Assembly: GCF_023656545.1 (NCBI RefSeq)
Contig: NZ_JAMOKF010000026.1
Coordinates: 1 to 33,616, forward strand
Source: Micromonospora phytophila
Lineage (GTDB): Bacteria > Actinomycetota > Actinomycetes > Mycobacteriales > Micromonosporaceae
Direction: 5' to 3'
Length of the DNA stretch: 33,616 nt
Part shown: positions 8,470-16,144 of the stretch, one piece after another
How positions within the stretch are numbered: the stretch's first letter is position 1
Layout: the number at the start of each line of letters is the position of its first letter
Made by a program: the position numbers and the translations under genes
The notes under the pieces: generated by a model
Told to the model about the DNA's origin: nothing
The model's database searches: none
The model's input: the letters and a program-made list of their open reading frames with translations, nothing else

Positions 8470-9816
8470 CTACTTCGGCCAGCTGTTTTCGATGCCCTGG
8501 AGCACCGGAGCGGTCGGCTTGCCGTTCAGCCAGTCGACCATGCCCTTCCAGAACGTCCCCGCGCCGACGCCGGCCGGCATCAGGTCGGATCCGTCGAAGC
8601 GGAAGACGGCGCTCTTGTCCTGGAGGATCTGGACGGAGAGCTTGTCGATCGGGCTGGCGACGTTGGCGATGTCCAGCTTGTTGTTCGCCGTGAGCCAGTT
8701 GCCCAGCTTGGCGCGGCTGTTCACGTACTCACCCGAGGCGAGGTAGGTCTGCACCGCCTGCACCTCCGGGCGGTCGGCGTAGGCGACGACGAACTCGCCC
8801 GCGCCCAGCACCGGCTTGCCCTTGGCCGGGTCGATGGCCGGGAAGTAGAAGGCGAACGCGTCGCCGTCCTCGGCCACCTTGGTGCCCTCGGGGAACTGGT
8901 TGGCGTAGAACGACGCCTGCCGGTGCATCGCGCACTTGCCGTTGGTGATCGGCACGCCCGCCTCCTGGAAGGAGGTGGTGGTGATGCTCTTGACGCCGCC
9001 GAAGCCGCCGTTCATGTACTTCTCGTTCTTGAGGATGCTGCCGGCCCGGTCGACCGCCTCGGCGACCCGCGGGTCGTTGAACGGAATGGCGTGGGTCGTC
9101 CACTGGTCGTAGACCTCGGGGGTCTGCGTACGCAGCATCAGGTCTTCGATCCAGTCGGTCGCCGGCCAGCCGGTGGCGTCACCGGACTCGACACCCGCGC
9201 ACCACGGCTTCATGCCGCTGGCGGCGATCTTGTCGCTCAGGGCGACGAGCTGGTCCCAGCTGGTCGGAACCTCCCAGCCCTTCTCCTTGAACGTCTTCGG
9301 CGAGTACCAGACGAAGGACTTGACGTTCGCGCCGAGCGGCACGCCGTAGAGCGTCCCGTTGACGGTGCCGTACTTCAGCCAGTCGGCCGGCATGTTCTGC
9401 TCGGCCATGGCCTTGGTGTCGGCCCCGAGGGACTTCAGCTTGCCGGCGTCGGCGAACCGCTTCACCAGGCCCGGCTGGGGCACGAAGGCGATGTCGGGCG
9501 CGTTGCCGCCGTCGACCCGCACGGGGAGCTGCGCCTCGAACTCGCCGCTGCCCTCGTAGTCGATCTCGATGCCGGTGCACTTGGTGAACTGCTCCCACGA
9601 CCGCTCCAGCAGGTCGGCCTCCGCGTCCCGGATGGACGCGTAGATGGAGACCTTCTTGCCGTCGTTGTCGCCGTACTTCTCGTATGCGGCACACTCCGCG
9701 GAGCCCGCGTCGCTGCTCTTCTTGTCGTCGCCGGTACCGCAGGCGGTGGCGCTGAGCGCCAGCCCGAGTACGCCGGCGATCACGAAGGCCTGGCGTGGTC
9801 TGGTAGAGACCGCCAT
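8470..9816 (-). CDS. Alpha-glucoside ABC transporter substrate-binding lipoprotein
   Basis: Extracellular sugar-binding lipoprotein of 448 residues (CUT1, AglE/MalE-like). The ATG at 9816 is chosen because AAGGAGG lies 5 nt upstream and it starts a proper signal peptide: basic MAVSTRPR, a hydrophobic core, and a lipobox SATAC with the lipidated cysteine. Reading further upstream adds 52 residues with no signal logic. The mature part has the solute-binding fold with ISTYAS-like start (KVSIYASIRDAE), YGVPLGANVKSFVWY and WLNG near the end. First gene of the operon, expected to be the most highly expressed. Specificity for alpha-glucosides is inferred from the downstream GH13 enzyme. Confidence 0.92.
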   Translation of the reverse strand: MAVSTRPRQAFVIAGVLGLALSATACGTGDDKKSSDAGSAECAAYEKYGDNDGKKVSIYASIRDAEADLLERSWEQFTKCTGIEIDYEGSGEFEAQLPVRVDGGNAPDIAFVPQPGLVKRFADAGKLKSLGADTKAMAEQNMPADWLKYGTVNGTLYGVPLGANVKSFVWYSPKTFKEKGWEVPTSWDQLVALSDKIAASGMKPWCAGVESGDATGWPATDWIEDLMLRTQTPEVYDQWTTHAIPFNDPRVAEAVDRAGSILKNEKYMNGGFGGVKSITTTSFQEAGVPITNGKCAMHRQASFYANQFPEGTKVAEDGDAFAFYFPAIDPAKGKPVLGAGEFVVAYADRPEVQAVQTYLASGEYVNSRAKLGNWLTANNKLDIANVASPIDKLSVQILQDKSAVFRFDGSDLMPAGVGAGTFWKGMVDWLNGKPTAPVLQGIENSWPK

Positions 9817-9884
9817 GCCGTCCTCCTTCCTAGCCGGCGCGGTCGTGCTCGATGACCTGGCGCCGGTCCGATGGGCGTCCCCAC

Positions 9885-9900
9885 ATGTAAGCGCTTGCAT
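9885..9900 (-). promoter_or_regulatory. LacI-family operator upstream of the alpha-glucoside operon
   Basis: A 16-bp palindrome centred on AAGCGCTT, matching its own reverse complement at 14 of 16 positions. It fits the TGNAAGCGCTTNCA shape typical of LacI-family sites. It lies 68-84 nt before the binding-protein start. On the minus strand TGGACC-N17-TTACAT would place the operator over the spacer and -10 box; that promoter call is weak. Confidence 0.75.
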
Positions 9901-9994
9901 CGGGCTGGGTCCACCCCCTGCCGGACACGACCGAGTAACAATCCGGAAACCGCGCCGTTGCCTCGTGGGCACGCTCCCGGTCCAGATCCCCGCC

Positions 9995-10045
9995 TCTTTC
10001 GATCAGTGGCGATATCTGTCAGGCTGAGGCCAGGTGATCGAAGGA
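9995..10045 (+). promoter_or_regulatory. Leader stem upstream of the M23 peptidase gene
   Basis: Arms 9995-10005 and 10035-10045 pair over 11 positions with one T/G wobble, enclosing 29 nt. The core inverted repeat is TTCGATCA / TGATCGAA. The structure ends 9 nt before the AGGAGG of the M23 gene, so it could be an mRNA leader element or an operator. No known riboswitch signature recognised. Confidence 0.3.
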
Positions 10046-10066
10046 TTTCAACATAGGAGGTGCTGG

Positions 10067-10840
10067 ATGGGTAAGAGGTGGTTCAGCCTGATCGCGGCCG
10101 GTCTGCTGGCGGTGGGCACCCTGCTCCCGGCGGCCCCGGCGATGGCCGCCCCGACGTTCAAGCTGCCGTTCCCGTGCGGCCAGTCCTGGTCCGGCCAGAC
10201 CCGGACCGACCACAGCCCGGCGTACGCGGTCGACTTCAACCGCACCGACGACCTCGGCGACCCGGTGGTGGCCAGCGCGCCGGGCACCGTCGACCGGGTC
10301 ACCGACCTCGGCGGCACCAGCTACGGCAAGTACGTCCGGATCGACCACGGCGGCGGATACACGACGTACTACGCACACCTCAACGGCTTCAACGTCTCCG
10401 TCGGCCAGAGCGTCGGCTACGGCAAGGTGATCGGCTGGGTCGGCAGCACCGGCGGCTCCAGCGGCCCGCACCTGCACTACGAGCAGCGCCTCAACGGCGC
10501 CGACATCCAGGTCCGGTTCAACGGCTCGCTCGCCCTGTACTGGGGGACGAAGTCGTACACCAGCGACAACAACTGCTCCTCGACCACCGGCTCCGGCACC
10601 GTCAACACCAGCGGCACCGCGCTGACCGTGCGCTCCGGCCCCGGCACCGGCTACGACGCCGTCGGCACCGTCGCCGATGGCACCCGGGTGACCATCTACT
10701 GCCAGACCAGCGGCACCAGCGTCACCGGCACGTACGGCACCAGCTCGATCTGGGACCGGATCGGCACCGGCCGCTACATCGCCGACGCGTACGTCTACAC
10801 CGGCAGCGACGGCTACATCCCCAACGTGCCCCGCTGCTGA
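10067..10840 (+). CDS. Secreted M23 (LytM-type) peptidase with C-terminal SH3 domain
   Basis: Exported cell-wall hydrolase of 257 residues. The ATG at 10067 has AGGAGG six bases upstream and begins a Sec signal peptide (MGKRWFSLIAAG..., cleavage near APAMA-AP). The M23 domain spans about 35-165, with zinc ligands H49 and D56 in HSPAYAVD, H104 in YYAHL, and H137 in the HLH motif. Residues 188-250 resemble a bacterial SH3 domain (LTVRSGPGTGYDAVG, then YIADAYV), which usually binds peptidoglycan. It probably cleaves peptide cross-links in the wall. It is divergent from the alpha-glucoside operon and convergent with the TspO gene. Confidence 0.9.
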   Translation: MGKRWFSLIAAGLLAVGTLLPAAPAMAAPTFKLPFPCGQSWSGQTRTDHSPAYAVDFNRTDDLGDPVVASAPGTVDRVTDLGGTSYGKYVRIDHGGGYTTYYAHLNGFNVSVGQSVGYGKVIGWVGSTGGSSGPHLHYEQRLNGADIQVRFNGSLALYWGTKSYTSDNNCSSTTGSGTVNTSGTALTVRSGPGTGYDAVGTVADGTRVTIYCQTSGTSVTGTYGTSSIWDRIGTGRYIADAYVYTGSDGYIPNVPRC

Positions 10841-10848
10841 GACGGGCG

Positions 10849-10879
10849 ACGGGGCTCCCGGGCCGACCGGGGGCCCCGT
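10849..10879. terminator. Bidirectional hairpin between M23 peptidase and TspO genes
   Basis: Arms 10849-10861 and 10867-10879 pair over 13 positions with one T/G pair around a GCCGA loop. It lies between two convergent stop codons (10840 and 10886). Confidence 0.65.
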
Positions 10880-10885
10880 TGCGGC

Positions 10886-11380
10886 TCAGCTGTTCAGCTG
10901 CCAGATGGAGAAGTTCAGCGCGGCGGCGAAGGTGACCCAGGCCCAGTAGGGGAGCATCAGCAGCGCGGCCGGCCGGGAGACCCTGGCGAAGAGCAGGACC
11001 GTCACGCCGATCGCCGCCCACATCAGCAGGATCTCGGCGAACGCCAGCCCGTACCGGCCGGCGCCGAAGAAGAGCGGGGTCCAGATCGCGTTCAGCACCA
11101 ACTGCGCGGTCCAGGCCCAGAGGGCGGGACCGAAGCCGACCCGGCGCCAGACCAGCCAGCCGGCCACCGCGATCATCGCGTAGAGCACGGTCCAGACCGG
11201 CCCGAAGAGCCAGGACGGCGGCGCCCACGCGGGTTGTTCGAGGCTCGCGTACTCGGCCGAGGTGCCCCCTACGCCGAGCCCGCCGATCGCGGCGGCGGCG
11301 AAGACCGCCACCCCGAAGCCGGCCAGTGCCCACCACCTGCGCGCACCGTCGCTACGGCGGGCGCTCCCAGTTATCTCCAT
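10886..11380 (-). CDS. TspO/MBR-family tryptophan-rich membrane protein
   Basis: Integral membrane protein of 164 residues with five hydrophobic helices, the TspO/MBR (translocator protein) fold, which binds porphyrins and related ligands and is linked to stress responses. Recognisable features are WAPPSWLFGPVWTVLYAMIAVAGWLVW (first half of the family signature), LVLNAIWTPLFFG and the C-terminal LPYWAWVTFAAALNFSIWQLN. The start is ATG at 11380, which gives the normal family length; its Shine-Dalgarno (GGGAG) is about 11 nt away, so the start is less certain. An earlier in-frame start would add 20 residues without conserved character. Confidence 0.9.
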   Translation of the reverse strand: MEITGSARRSDGARRWWALAGFGVAVFAAAAIGGLGVGGTSAEYASLEQPAWAPPSWLFGPVWTVLYAMIAVAGWLVWRRVGFGPALWAWTAQLVLNAIWTPLFFGAGRYGLAFAEILLMWAAIGVTVLLFARVSRPAALLMLPYWAWVTFAAALNFSIWQLNS

Positions 11381-11539
11381 GGTCGAGACATCTCCCGCCG
11401 CGCGGGCCGCCAAACCTCGCGGTCGACCTCCGAACGGCACGACGCCGGGGTCGTCGTGTCCGGTGCTCCTGTCTGGGAGGACGGAACTCCGGTCACGACG
11501 ACCCCGGCGGGTCCCGGACGGCGGCGTATAGCCGCCACG

Positions 11540-11683
11540 TCAATTGAAGATGCTCACACCACCCGGACCGACCAGCAGGCCGACCACGATGAGGACTACG
11601 CCCCACAGGATCTGCCGGCGGAACAGCGCCAGGATGCCGGCGACCACCAGTACGACTGCGAGAATCCAGAGAATCAGCTCCAT
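11540..11683 (-). CDS. GPGG-motif small membrane protein
   Basis: A 47-residue protein with two hydrophobic stretches (LILWILAVVLVVAGILALF and ILWGVVLIVVGLLVG) separated by a basic RRQ turn. It ends in the GPGG motif followed by VSIFN. This is a small actinobacterial membrane-protein type that I recognise from its GPGG ending; the role is unknown. Its ATG lies inside the last codons of the metallophosphoesterase gene (10-nt overlap, different frame), so translation is probably coupled, and it has no good Shine-Dalgarno of its own. Confidence 0.75.
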   Translation of the reverse strand: MELILWILAVVLVVAGILALFRRQILWGVVLIVVGLLVGPGGVSIFN

Positions 11684-12450
11684 GGCTGCTGAATACCCGA
11701 GGCGCCGATCCCGGAAACCTGCGGGTGATCGAGGTGGTCGCCGAGGTGGAAGATGCTGTAGGCCTGCTTGATCACCGGGTGGGCGACGTTGCGGACGCGG
11801 ACGCCGCCGGGGGTGGTGCCCCGCTCGGTGCCGGCGTGCGCGTGCCCGTGCAGCGCCAGCGCGGTCGGCGCCGAGTCGATCGCCTGACCGAGCTGGTACG
11901 ACCCCAGGAAGGGGTAGATCTCCAGCGGCTCGCCGGCCAGCGTGTCCGGCACCGGCGAGTAGTGGGTGAGGGCGACCAGCACGTCGCAATCCAGGCCGCG
12001 CAGCGTCGCGCCCAGCGCGTCGGCGCTGTCGGTGGTGGTCCGGACGAACGCCTTCATCTCCGGCTCGCCGAAGTCGCTGGCGCAGCGGCCGGCGAAACCG
12101 CCGCCGAATCCCTTGACCCCGGCGATGCCAAGCCGGCCCCCGGCGCAGTCCACTACGACGCCGTCGCCCTCCAGCACGGTGATCCCGGCGTCCTCGAGCA
12201 CCTTGACCACCTGCGGCACCTGGTCGCACTGGTGGTCGTGGTTGCCGAGCACGGTCACCACCGGCACGCCCAGCCCGCCGAACTCGGTGGCCACGCAGCG
12301 GGCCTCGGACTCGGTGCCGTGCCGGGTCAGGTCACCGGCGAGGAGCAGCACGTCGGCCTGACCGGGCAGTTCCTCCAGGGCCGGCCGGAACCGGCCGACC
12401 ACGTCCTCGTCCAGATGCACGTCGCCCACGGCGGCGATCCGGATCACCAT
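11674..12450 (-). CDS. Calcineurin-like metallophosphoesterase
   Basis: Cytoplasmic metal-dependent phosphoesterase of 258 residues. All metal-binding blocks are present: D10 and H12 in GDVHLDE, D40 in GDLTRHG, N70 and H71 in GNHDH, a histidine in LTHYSP, and the closing HGHAHAG near residue 200. The fold resembles YfcE/Icc-type enzymes; the natural substrate (phosphodiester, cyclic nucleotide or phosphoprotein) is not readable. ATG at 12450 has GGGAGGG 4 nt upstream. It starts 10 nt after the BON-like gene and overlaps the GPGG gene, so it is the third gene of a coupled four-gene operon. Confidence 0.9.
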   Translation of the reverse strand: MVIRIAAVGDVHLDEDVVGRFRPALEELPGQADVLLLAGDLTRHGTESEARCVATEFGGLGVPVVTVLGNHDHQCDQVPQVVKVLEDAGITVLEGDGVVVDCAGGRLGIAGVKGFGGGFAGRCASDFGEPEMKAFVRTTTDSADALGATLRGLDCDVLVALTHYSPVPDTLAGEPLEIYPFLGSYQLGQAIDSAPTALALHGHAHAGTERGTTPGGVRVRNVAHPVIKQAYSIFHLGDHLDHPQVSGIGASGIQQPWS

Positions 12451-12460
12451 GAACCCTCCC

Positions 12461-12736
12461 TCAGGGCAGTTGTTCGATCTCCGTGGGCGCCTGCGTCCGG
12501 ATCACCCCGATGTCGCTGGTGACCGGCACGTCCGGGAAGCGTTCGGCCACCCGGCGCAGGATCTCCTCCCGCCGGTGCGGGCTCTCCACCTCGCCGTAGA
12601 GCACGAGGGCGCGTTCCCGCCGGACCACGGTGATCCCCTGCTCGGCGACGTCCGGATCCTCGGCCAGCAGGCGGTGGATCTCCGCCTCGATGTACTCGTC
12701 GGGCGGCCCGGTGCCGCCGGCGCGATGCTCGGTCAC
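12461..12736 (-). CDS. BON-like domain protein
   Basis: Small 91-residue protein with a single BON-like fold: an N-terminal helix (DEYIEAEIHRLLAED), strand GITVVRRERALVLYGEV, helix RREEILRRVAERFP and a final strand VPVTSDIGVI. BON domains bind membranes or polymers in periplasmic proteins, but no signal peptide is seen, so a cytoplasmic role is more likely. The GTG start at 12736 overlaps the TGA of the nucleotidyltransferase gene as GTGA, and AAAGGGG lies upstream. The BON assignment rests on pattern rather than a search. Confidence 0.7.
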   Translation of the reverse strand: MTEHRAGGTGPPDEYIEAEIHRLLAEDPDVAEQGITVVRRERALVLYGEVESPHRREEILRRVAERFPDVPVTSDIGVIRTQAPTEIEQLP

Positions 12737-13317
12737 GGTGTCCCCTTTCCTTCCGGGGTGCCGGAGTGCGGCACCACGTCCAGCCGGTCCAGCAGCACCA
12801 GGAACGCCTCGGCGTACGGCGAGTGCTGCGTCTCCTTGCGTACCCGCTCCCAGTCGATCTGCTCGCGCAGCGAGCGGGCCAGCGGCAGGGCTCGGGCGAA
12901 GTCGCAGTAGTGCTGGGAGAAGCTGAGCAGCTTGTGCACCATCAACTGGGTGGCCGAGAGCACCGGCATGTGGATCGCGTCGACGGGCCGGACCACCGTG
13001 TCGGCGAAGGTCTCCTCGGTCACCGGGGTCTCGATCGGCCGGTGGATCAGATCCACCATCCGCCCGTCGTCGAAGACCTTGACCAGCCAGTCCTCCGGCG
13101 GGCGCTCGGCGGTGAAGCCCGCCGTCACCAGGGACTCCAGCGCCCGCTCCACGTCGACCTCGCGGATGAGGAAGTCGACGTCGTGCTCGCTGGAGTGACC
13201 GCCGTGGGCGTAGACCGCGAAGCTGCCCCCGAGTGCGAAGGGAATCTCTTCCTGCTTGAGCACGGCCGCGACCTTCTTCAGGGTGTGCACCAGGGTCTCG
13301 TCCCCGCGCTCGGCCAT
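12733..13317 (-). CDS. Nucleotidyltransferase-fold protein (MNT/AbiEii-like)
   Basis: Protein of 194 residues with a minimal nucleotidyltransferase core. The signature GGS (30-32) is followed after 13 residues by DVD (46-48), and the third acidic residue may be D in MVDLIHRP. A helical half follows (LMVHKLLSFSQHYCDF), as in AbiEii-like or substrate-binding domains. Such proteins transfer nucleotides to tRNA, protein or antibiotics. No antitoxin or HEPN partner is adjacent, so there is no evidence for a toxin-antitoxin pair. ATG at 13317 has GGGAG about 7 nt upstream. It is the first gene of the four-gene operon and overlaps the BON gene by 4 nt. Confidence 0.75.
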   Translation of the reverse strand: MAERGDETLVHTLKKVAAVLKQEEIPFALGGSFAVYAHGGHSSEHDVDFLIREVDVERALESLVTAGFTAERPPEDWLVKVFDDGRMVDLIHRPIETPVTEETFADTVVRPVDAIHMPVLSATQLMVHKLLSFSQHYCDFARALPLARSLREQIDWERVRKETQHSPYAEAFLVLLDRLDVVPHSGTPEGKGTP

Positions 13318-13467
13318 CTGGATCTCCCGTCGGTGGTGAAGGTGGGCAGGCGACTCGATCGAACTTCGGTACCCGGCATTCCGGCCGGCCACACCTGGCA
13401 GGGGGCGCGGGTGGGGCCAACCGGGAGCCGAAGGTACAAATCTCCGGGATCGCGAGCACGGGTCGGA

Positions 13468-13473
13468 TAGCGT
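13468..13473 (+). promoter_or_regulatory. -10 box (TAGCGT) for leaderless kinase mRNA
   Basis: TAGCGT matches TANNNT and is followed by 7 nt and GTG at 13481, so the transcript would start at the start codon. No clear -35 box. Confidence 0.5.
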
Positions 13474-13480
13474 GGGGAGG

Positions 13481-14185
13481 GTGTCCAGATCAACGCGGGC
13501 GCGGCGCGGCAGGGCCCGATTGCGCGCCGTCGCCCTGATCGGCATCGACGGCTCGGGCAAGACCACCCAGGCGCACCGGCTGGCCGACGCGCTCACCGCG
13601 GCGGGGCACCCCGCCACCTACCACCGCAACGCCGGCGGGCGCCGCTGGCTCGGCCGCCTCGCGCACCGGCTCGGCCGCCCGGACGCCCAACGGCTCGTCG
13701 GGCGGAACGGGATGCTGGCGGTGGAGTCCGTGCTGCGCTGGCTGGCCATCGCCGGCGCCGTGCTCAGCCGGCTCGTCACCGGCCGGATCGCGGTGATGGA
13801 CCGCTACTCCGTCTGCCAGTACGCGAGCATCCGGGCGCACGGCGGGCACCGCCGCTGGGAGCGGCTGGCCCGGATCGGCTACCGCGTCTTCCCGCCGCCC
13901 CAGGTGACCTTCCTGCTGGCCGTCGACCCGGCGGAGGCGTACCGGCGGATCGAGCAGCGGGGCACCGACCACGAGAGCATGCGTTACCTGACCGCGGCCG
14001 ACGCCGCGTACCGCGCGCTGCCGGAGTATCCGACCTTCGTGGTGGTCGACGCCGGGCGCCCGCCGGCGGAGGTCACCCGGCAGATCCGTGAGCACCTCGC
14101 CGGCTGGCTGCGGGTGGGCGAGAGCCGGGTCCGGCCCGTCCCACCGGACGTCGAGCCGGTGGCGGTGGGCCCGGTGGCCCTCTGA
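13481..14185 (+). CDS. Thymidylate-kinase-like P-loop kinase
   Basis: Cytoplasmic P-loop kinase of 234 residues related to thymidylate kinase (dTMP to dTDP). Walker A is GIDGSGKTT (21-29). The DRY motif (DRYSVCQYASIRAHGG) is in the position that binds the nucleotide base, and there is a lid-like region with RRIEQRGTDHE. It differs from true Tmk by a basic N-terminus (RSTRARRGRAR) and a proline-rich tail, so it may be a paralogue with another substrate. GTG at 13481 is preferred over GTG at 13472 because TAGCGT sits exactly 7 nt upstream of the former, fitting a leaderless transcript. Confidence 0.8.
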   Translation: MSRSTRARRGRARLRAVALIGIDGSGKTTQAHRLADALTAAGHPATYHRNAGGRRWLGRLAHRLGRPDAQRLVGRNGMLAVESVLRWLAIAGAVLSRLVTGRIAVMDRYSVCQYASIRAHGGHRRWERLARIGYRVFPPPQVTFLLAVDPAEAYRRIEQRGTDHESMRYLTAADAAYRALPEYPTFVVVDAGRPPAEVTRQIREHLAGWLRVGESRVRPVPPDVEPVAVGPVAL

Positions 14186-14248
14186 GGCGACCGGGGCCTG
14201 TGGGCGTGACCGGTGGCTCGGGCGTGGCCGTGGCGCGTGTCCGGTCGG

Positions 14249-14941
14249 TCAGGCGCGGCCGTAGACCGGAACGGAGGCGCCGCTGGTCGGGGCCGACTCG
14301 TCGGAGGCCAGGAACCGGATCACCGGCGCGATCTCGGCCGGGGTGACCCAGCGCGAGTGGTCGGCGTCAGGTTGCGCGGCCCGGTTGGCCGGCGTGTCGA
14401 CGACGCTGGGCAGGACGGTGTTGCAGCGCACCCCGGCGGCCTTGTACTCCACCGCGACCGCGCCCGCGAAGGCCAGGACCGCCGCCTTGGCGGTGACGTA
14501 CCCGGCGGCGCCGGGGAACGGGGCGACGGCCGCCCGGGAGGAGACGCAGACCACCGCGCCGCCGCCGGCCGCCACCAGGTGCGGCAGCGCCGCTCGGGTG
14601 ACCAGCCAGGTCGGTCGCAGGTTGAGCGTCAGCATGCGGTCGAACTCCTCGACCGGCGTCTCGTGCACCACGCTGCCCCCGGCGTACCCGCCGACCAGGT
14701 TGACCACCGCCCGCAGCGGGGCCCTCGGATCCTCGGCGGCCACCGCGACGGCCCGCGCCGCGCCGGCCGGATCGGTCAGGTCCGCGACCAGCCGGACCGG
14801 TCCGCCCGCCGCCGGGCCCGCCGTTTCCGGGCCCTGGCGTCCCGGTACGACCACCCGCCAGCCCGCCTCGGCGAAGGCGGCGGTGACCGCACCGCCCAGT
14901 CCGCCCGTTCCGCCGGTGACCAGCACACTGCGATCCGTCAT
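14249..14941 (-). CDS. SDR-family NAD(P)-dependent oxidoreductase
   Basis: Classical short-chain dehydrogenase/reductase of 230 residues. The cofactor loop is TGGTGGLGG (9-17), followed by NLVGGYAGG in the position of the NNAG motif. Catalytic residues are S134/S135, Y148 and K152 (VSSRAAV..., GYVTAK). The C-terminus GASVPVYGRA is typical of the family. Reaction and substrate are unknown. ATG at 14941 is supported by the TAGCGT box 7 nt upstream; the frame is open for another 88 codons upstream but that part is low-complexity and unlike SDRs. Convergent with the kinase gene, with no clear terminator in the 63 nt between them. Confidence 0.88.
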   Translation of the reverse strand: MTDRSVLVTGGTGGLGGAVTAAFAEAGWRVVVPGRQGPETAGPAAGGPVRLVADLTDPAGAARAVAVAAEDPRAPLRAVVNLVGGYAGGSVVHETPVEEFDRMLTLNLRPTWLVTRAALPHLVAAGGGAVVCVSSRAAVAPFPGAAGYVTAKAAVLAFAGAVAVEYKAAGVRCNTVLPSVVDTPANRAAQPDADHSRWVTPAEIAPVIRFLASDESAPTSGASVPVYGRA

Positions 14942-14948
14942 CCGCCAC

Positions 14949-14954
14949 ACGCTA
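14949..14954 (-). promoter_or_regulatory. -10 box (TAGCGT) for leaderless SDR mRNA
   Basis: On the minus strand TAGCGT, then 7 nt, then ATG at 14941. Identical in box and spacing to the site before the kinase gene at 13481. Confidence 0.5.
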
Positions 14955-15194
14955 GTGCCCGGCGCGACCGCCCGGGCTCCCCGGGTCGGCCGGGCCGACG
15001 GCCGGGATCGGGGGGTCCCGGGGCCCGCGGAAGCCGGGGAGGTGGCATGGTCTGGTGGTGACGGCGGTCGGTCGCAGCCGTCCGGCAGGTCGGGGCCGGC
15101 CTCCCGGAGGAGGCGGCGGCACTGTGAGAATGGCACGCTGAGCAGGACCGCTGGTCCCGGTCTGCGGTACTTTCCCCAACACGCGCCGTGATGG

Positions 15195-15223
15195 TTGACG
15201 CTCACGCCTCATGAAAGTAAGTT
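15195..15223 (+). promoter_or_regulatory. Sigma-70-type promoter of rpiR-murQ
   Basis: -35 box TTGACG (15195-15200), a 17-bp spacer and -10 box TAAGTT (15218-15223), with the GTG start codon 6 nt further on. The spacing is ideal and suggests a leaderless rpiR-murQ transcript. Confidence 0.75.
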
Positions 15224-15227
15224 TCAT
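15211..15227 (+). promoter_or_regulatory. Palindromic operator over the rpiR -10 box
   Basis: ATGAAA-GTAAG-TTTCAT is a perfect 6+6 inverted repeat with a 5-nt spacer. It covers the -10 box and ends 2 nt before the start codon, the expected site for autorepression by the RpiR-type regulator. Confidence 0.7.
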
Positions 15228-15229
15228 CC

Positions 15230-16144
15230 GTGGCGAAGAGTCCGAAGATTTCCGTGAGTCACGAGCCCGGTGGGCTGATCGTCCACATCAGCGGCCTGCT
15301 GCCGTCGTTGTCGCCGGCGGAGCAGCGGGTCGCCCGGCTCGTGGTGGCCGACCCGGCCGGCTCCGCCCGGCGGACGATCACCGACCTCGCCACCGCCGCC
15401 GAGACCTCCGAGGCGACCGTCATCCGGTTCTGCCGGTCGGTCGGCATGGACGGTTACCCGCAGCTGCGGATCCGGCTGGCCGCCGAGGCCGCCCGTCGGG
15501 TCGAGCCGCCGGACGCGCGGGTCGTCGGCGGCGACATCCCGCCCGGCGCCGACCTCGCCCAGATCATCGCGACCATTGCCTTCAACGACGCCCGTGCCGT
15601 CGAGGAGACGGCCGAACAGCTCGACCCGGCGGTCTGCGAGCAGGTCGTCGACGCCATCGCGGGCGCCGGCCGGATCGACATCTACGGCGCGGGGGCCAGC
15701 GGCTTCGTCGCCTCGGACTTCCAGCAGAAGCTGCACCGCATCGGGCGCACCGCCTTCTACTTCCCGGACGTGCACACCGCGCTGACCTCGGCCGCCCTGC
15801 TCGGCCGGGGCGACGTCGCGGTCGGCATCTCGCACACCGGCACCACCTCGGACGTGGTGGAGGTGCTGGAGCAGGCGAGGTCCCGCGGCGCGGCCACGGT
15901 CGCGCTGACCAACTTCCCGCGTTCGCCGATCACCGAGGTCGCCGACTTCGTGCTCACCACGGCCGCCCGGGAGACCACCTACCGGTCCGGGGCCATGGCC
16001 AGCCGCCTGGCACAGCTCACCGTCGTCGACTGCCTCTTCGTCGGCGTGGCCGCGCGCAACCGCGCCCGGGCCAGGAAGGCCCTCGAGGTGACCGCCGAGG
16101 CGGTCCAGTCGCACCGGGTGGGCCCGGGGCGGAGGCGGGGATGA
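15230..16144 (+). CDS. MurR/RpiR-family transcriptional regulator
   Basis: DNA-binding regulator of 304 residues with an N-terminal RpiR helix-turn-helix (about 25-100; TITDLATAAETSEATVIRF) and a C-terminal SIS sugar-phosphate-binding domain (about 130-270; YGAGASGFVASDF and VGISHTGTTSDVV). GTG at 15230 follows a strong promoter and overlapping palindrome. Its stop overlaps the murQ start as ATGA, so it is coupled to murQ. It most likely senses N-acetylmuramic acid 6-phosphate and controls its own operon; the effector is inferred from the gene pair and from E. coli MurR. Confidence 0.93.
   Translation: MAKSPKISVSHEPGGLIVHISGLLPSLSPAEQRVARLVVADPAGSARRTITDLATAAETSEATVIRFCRSVGMDGYPQLRIRLAAEAARRVEPPDARVVGGDIPPGADLAQIIATIAFNDARAVEETAEQLDPAVCEQVVDAIAGAGRIDIYGAGASGFVASDFQQKLHRIGRTAFYFPDVHTALTSAALLGRGDVAVGISHTGTTSDVVEVLEQARSRGAATVALTNFPRSPITEVADFVLTTAARETTYRSGAMASRLAQLTVVDCLFVGVAARNRARARKALEVTAEAVQSHRVGPGRRRG

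Noticed and set aside
8470..9972. Longer start for the sugar-binding protein at 9972
   Set aside because: It would add 52 residues before a perfect lipoprotein signal peptide and cross the LacI operator; ATG at 9816 has AAGGAGG.
12733..13317. Nucleotidyltransferase as part of a toxin-antitoxin or defence module
   Set aside because: No HEPN, AbiEi-like or antitoxin partner is adjacent; neighbours are a BON-like protein and a phosphoesterase.
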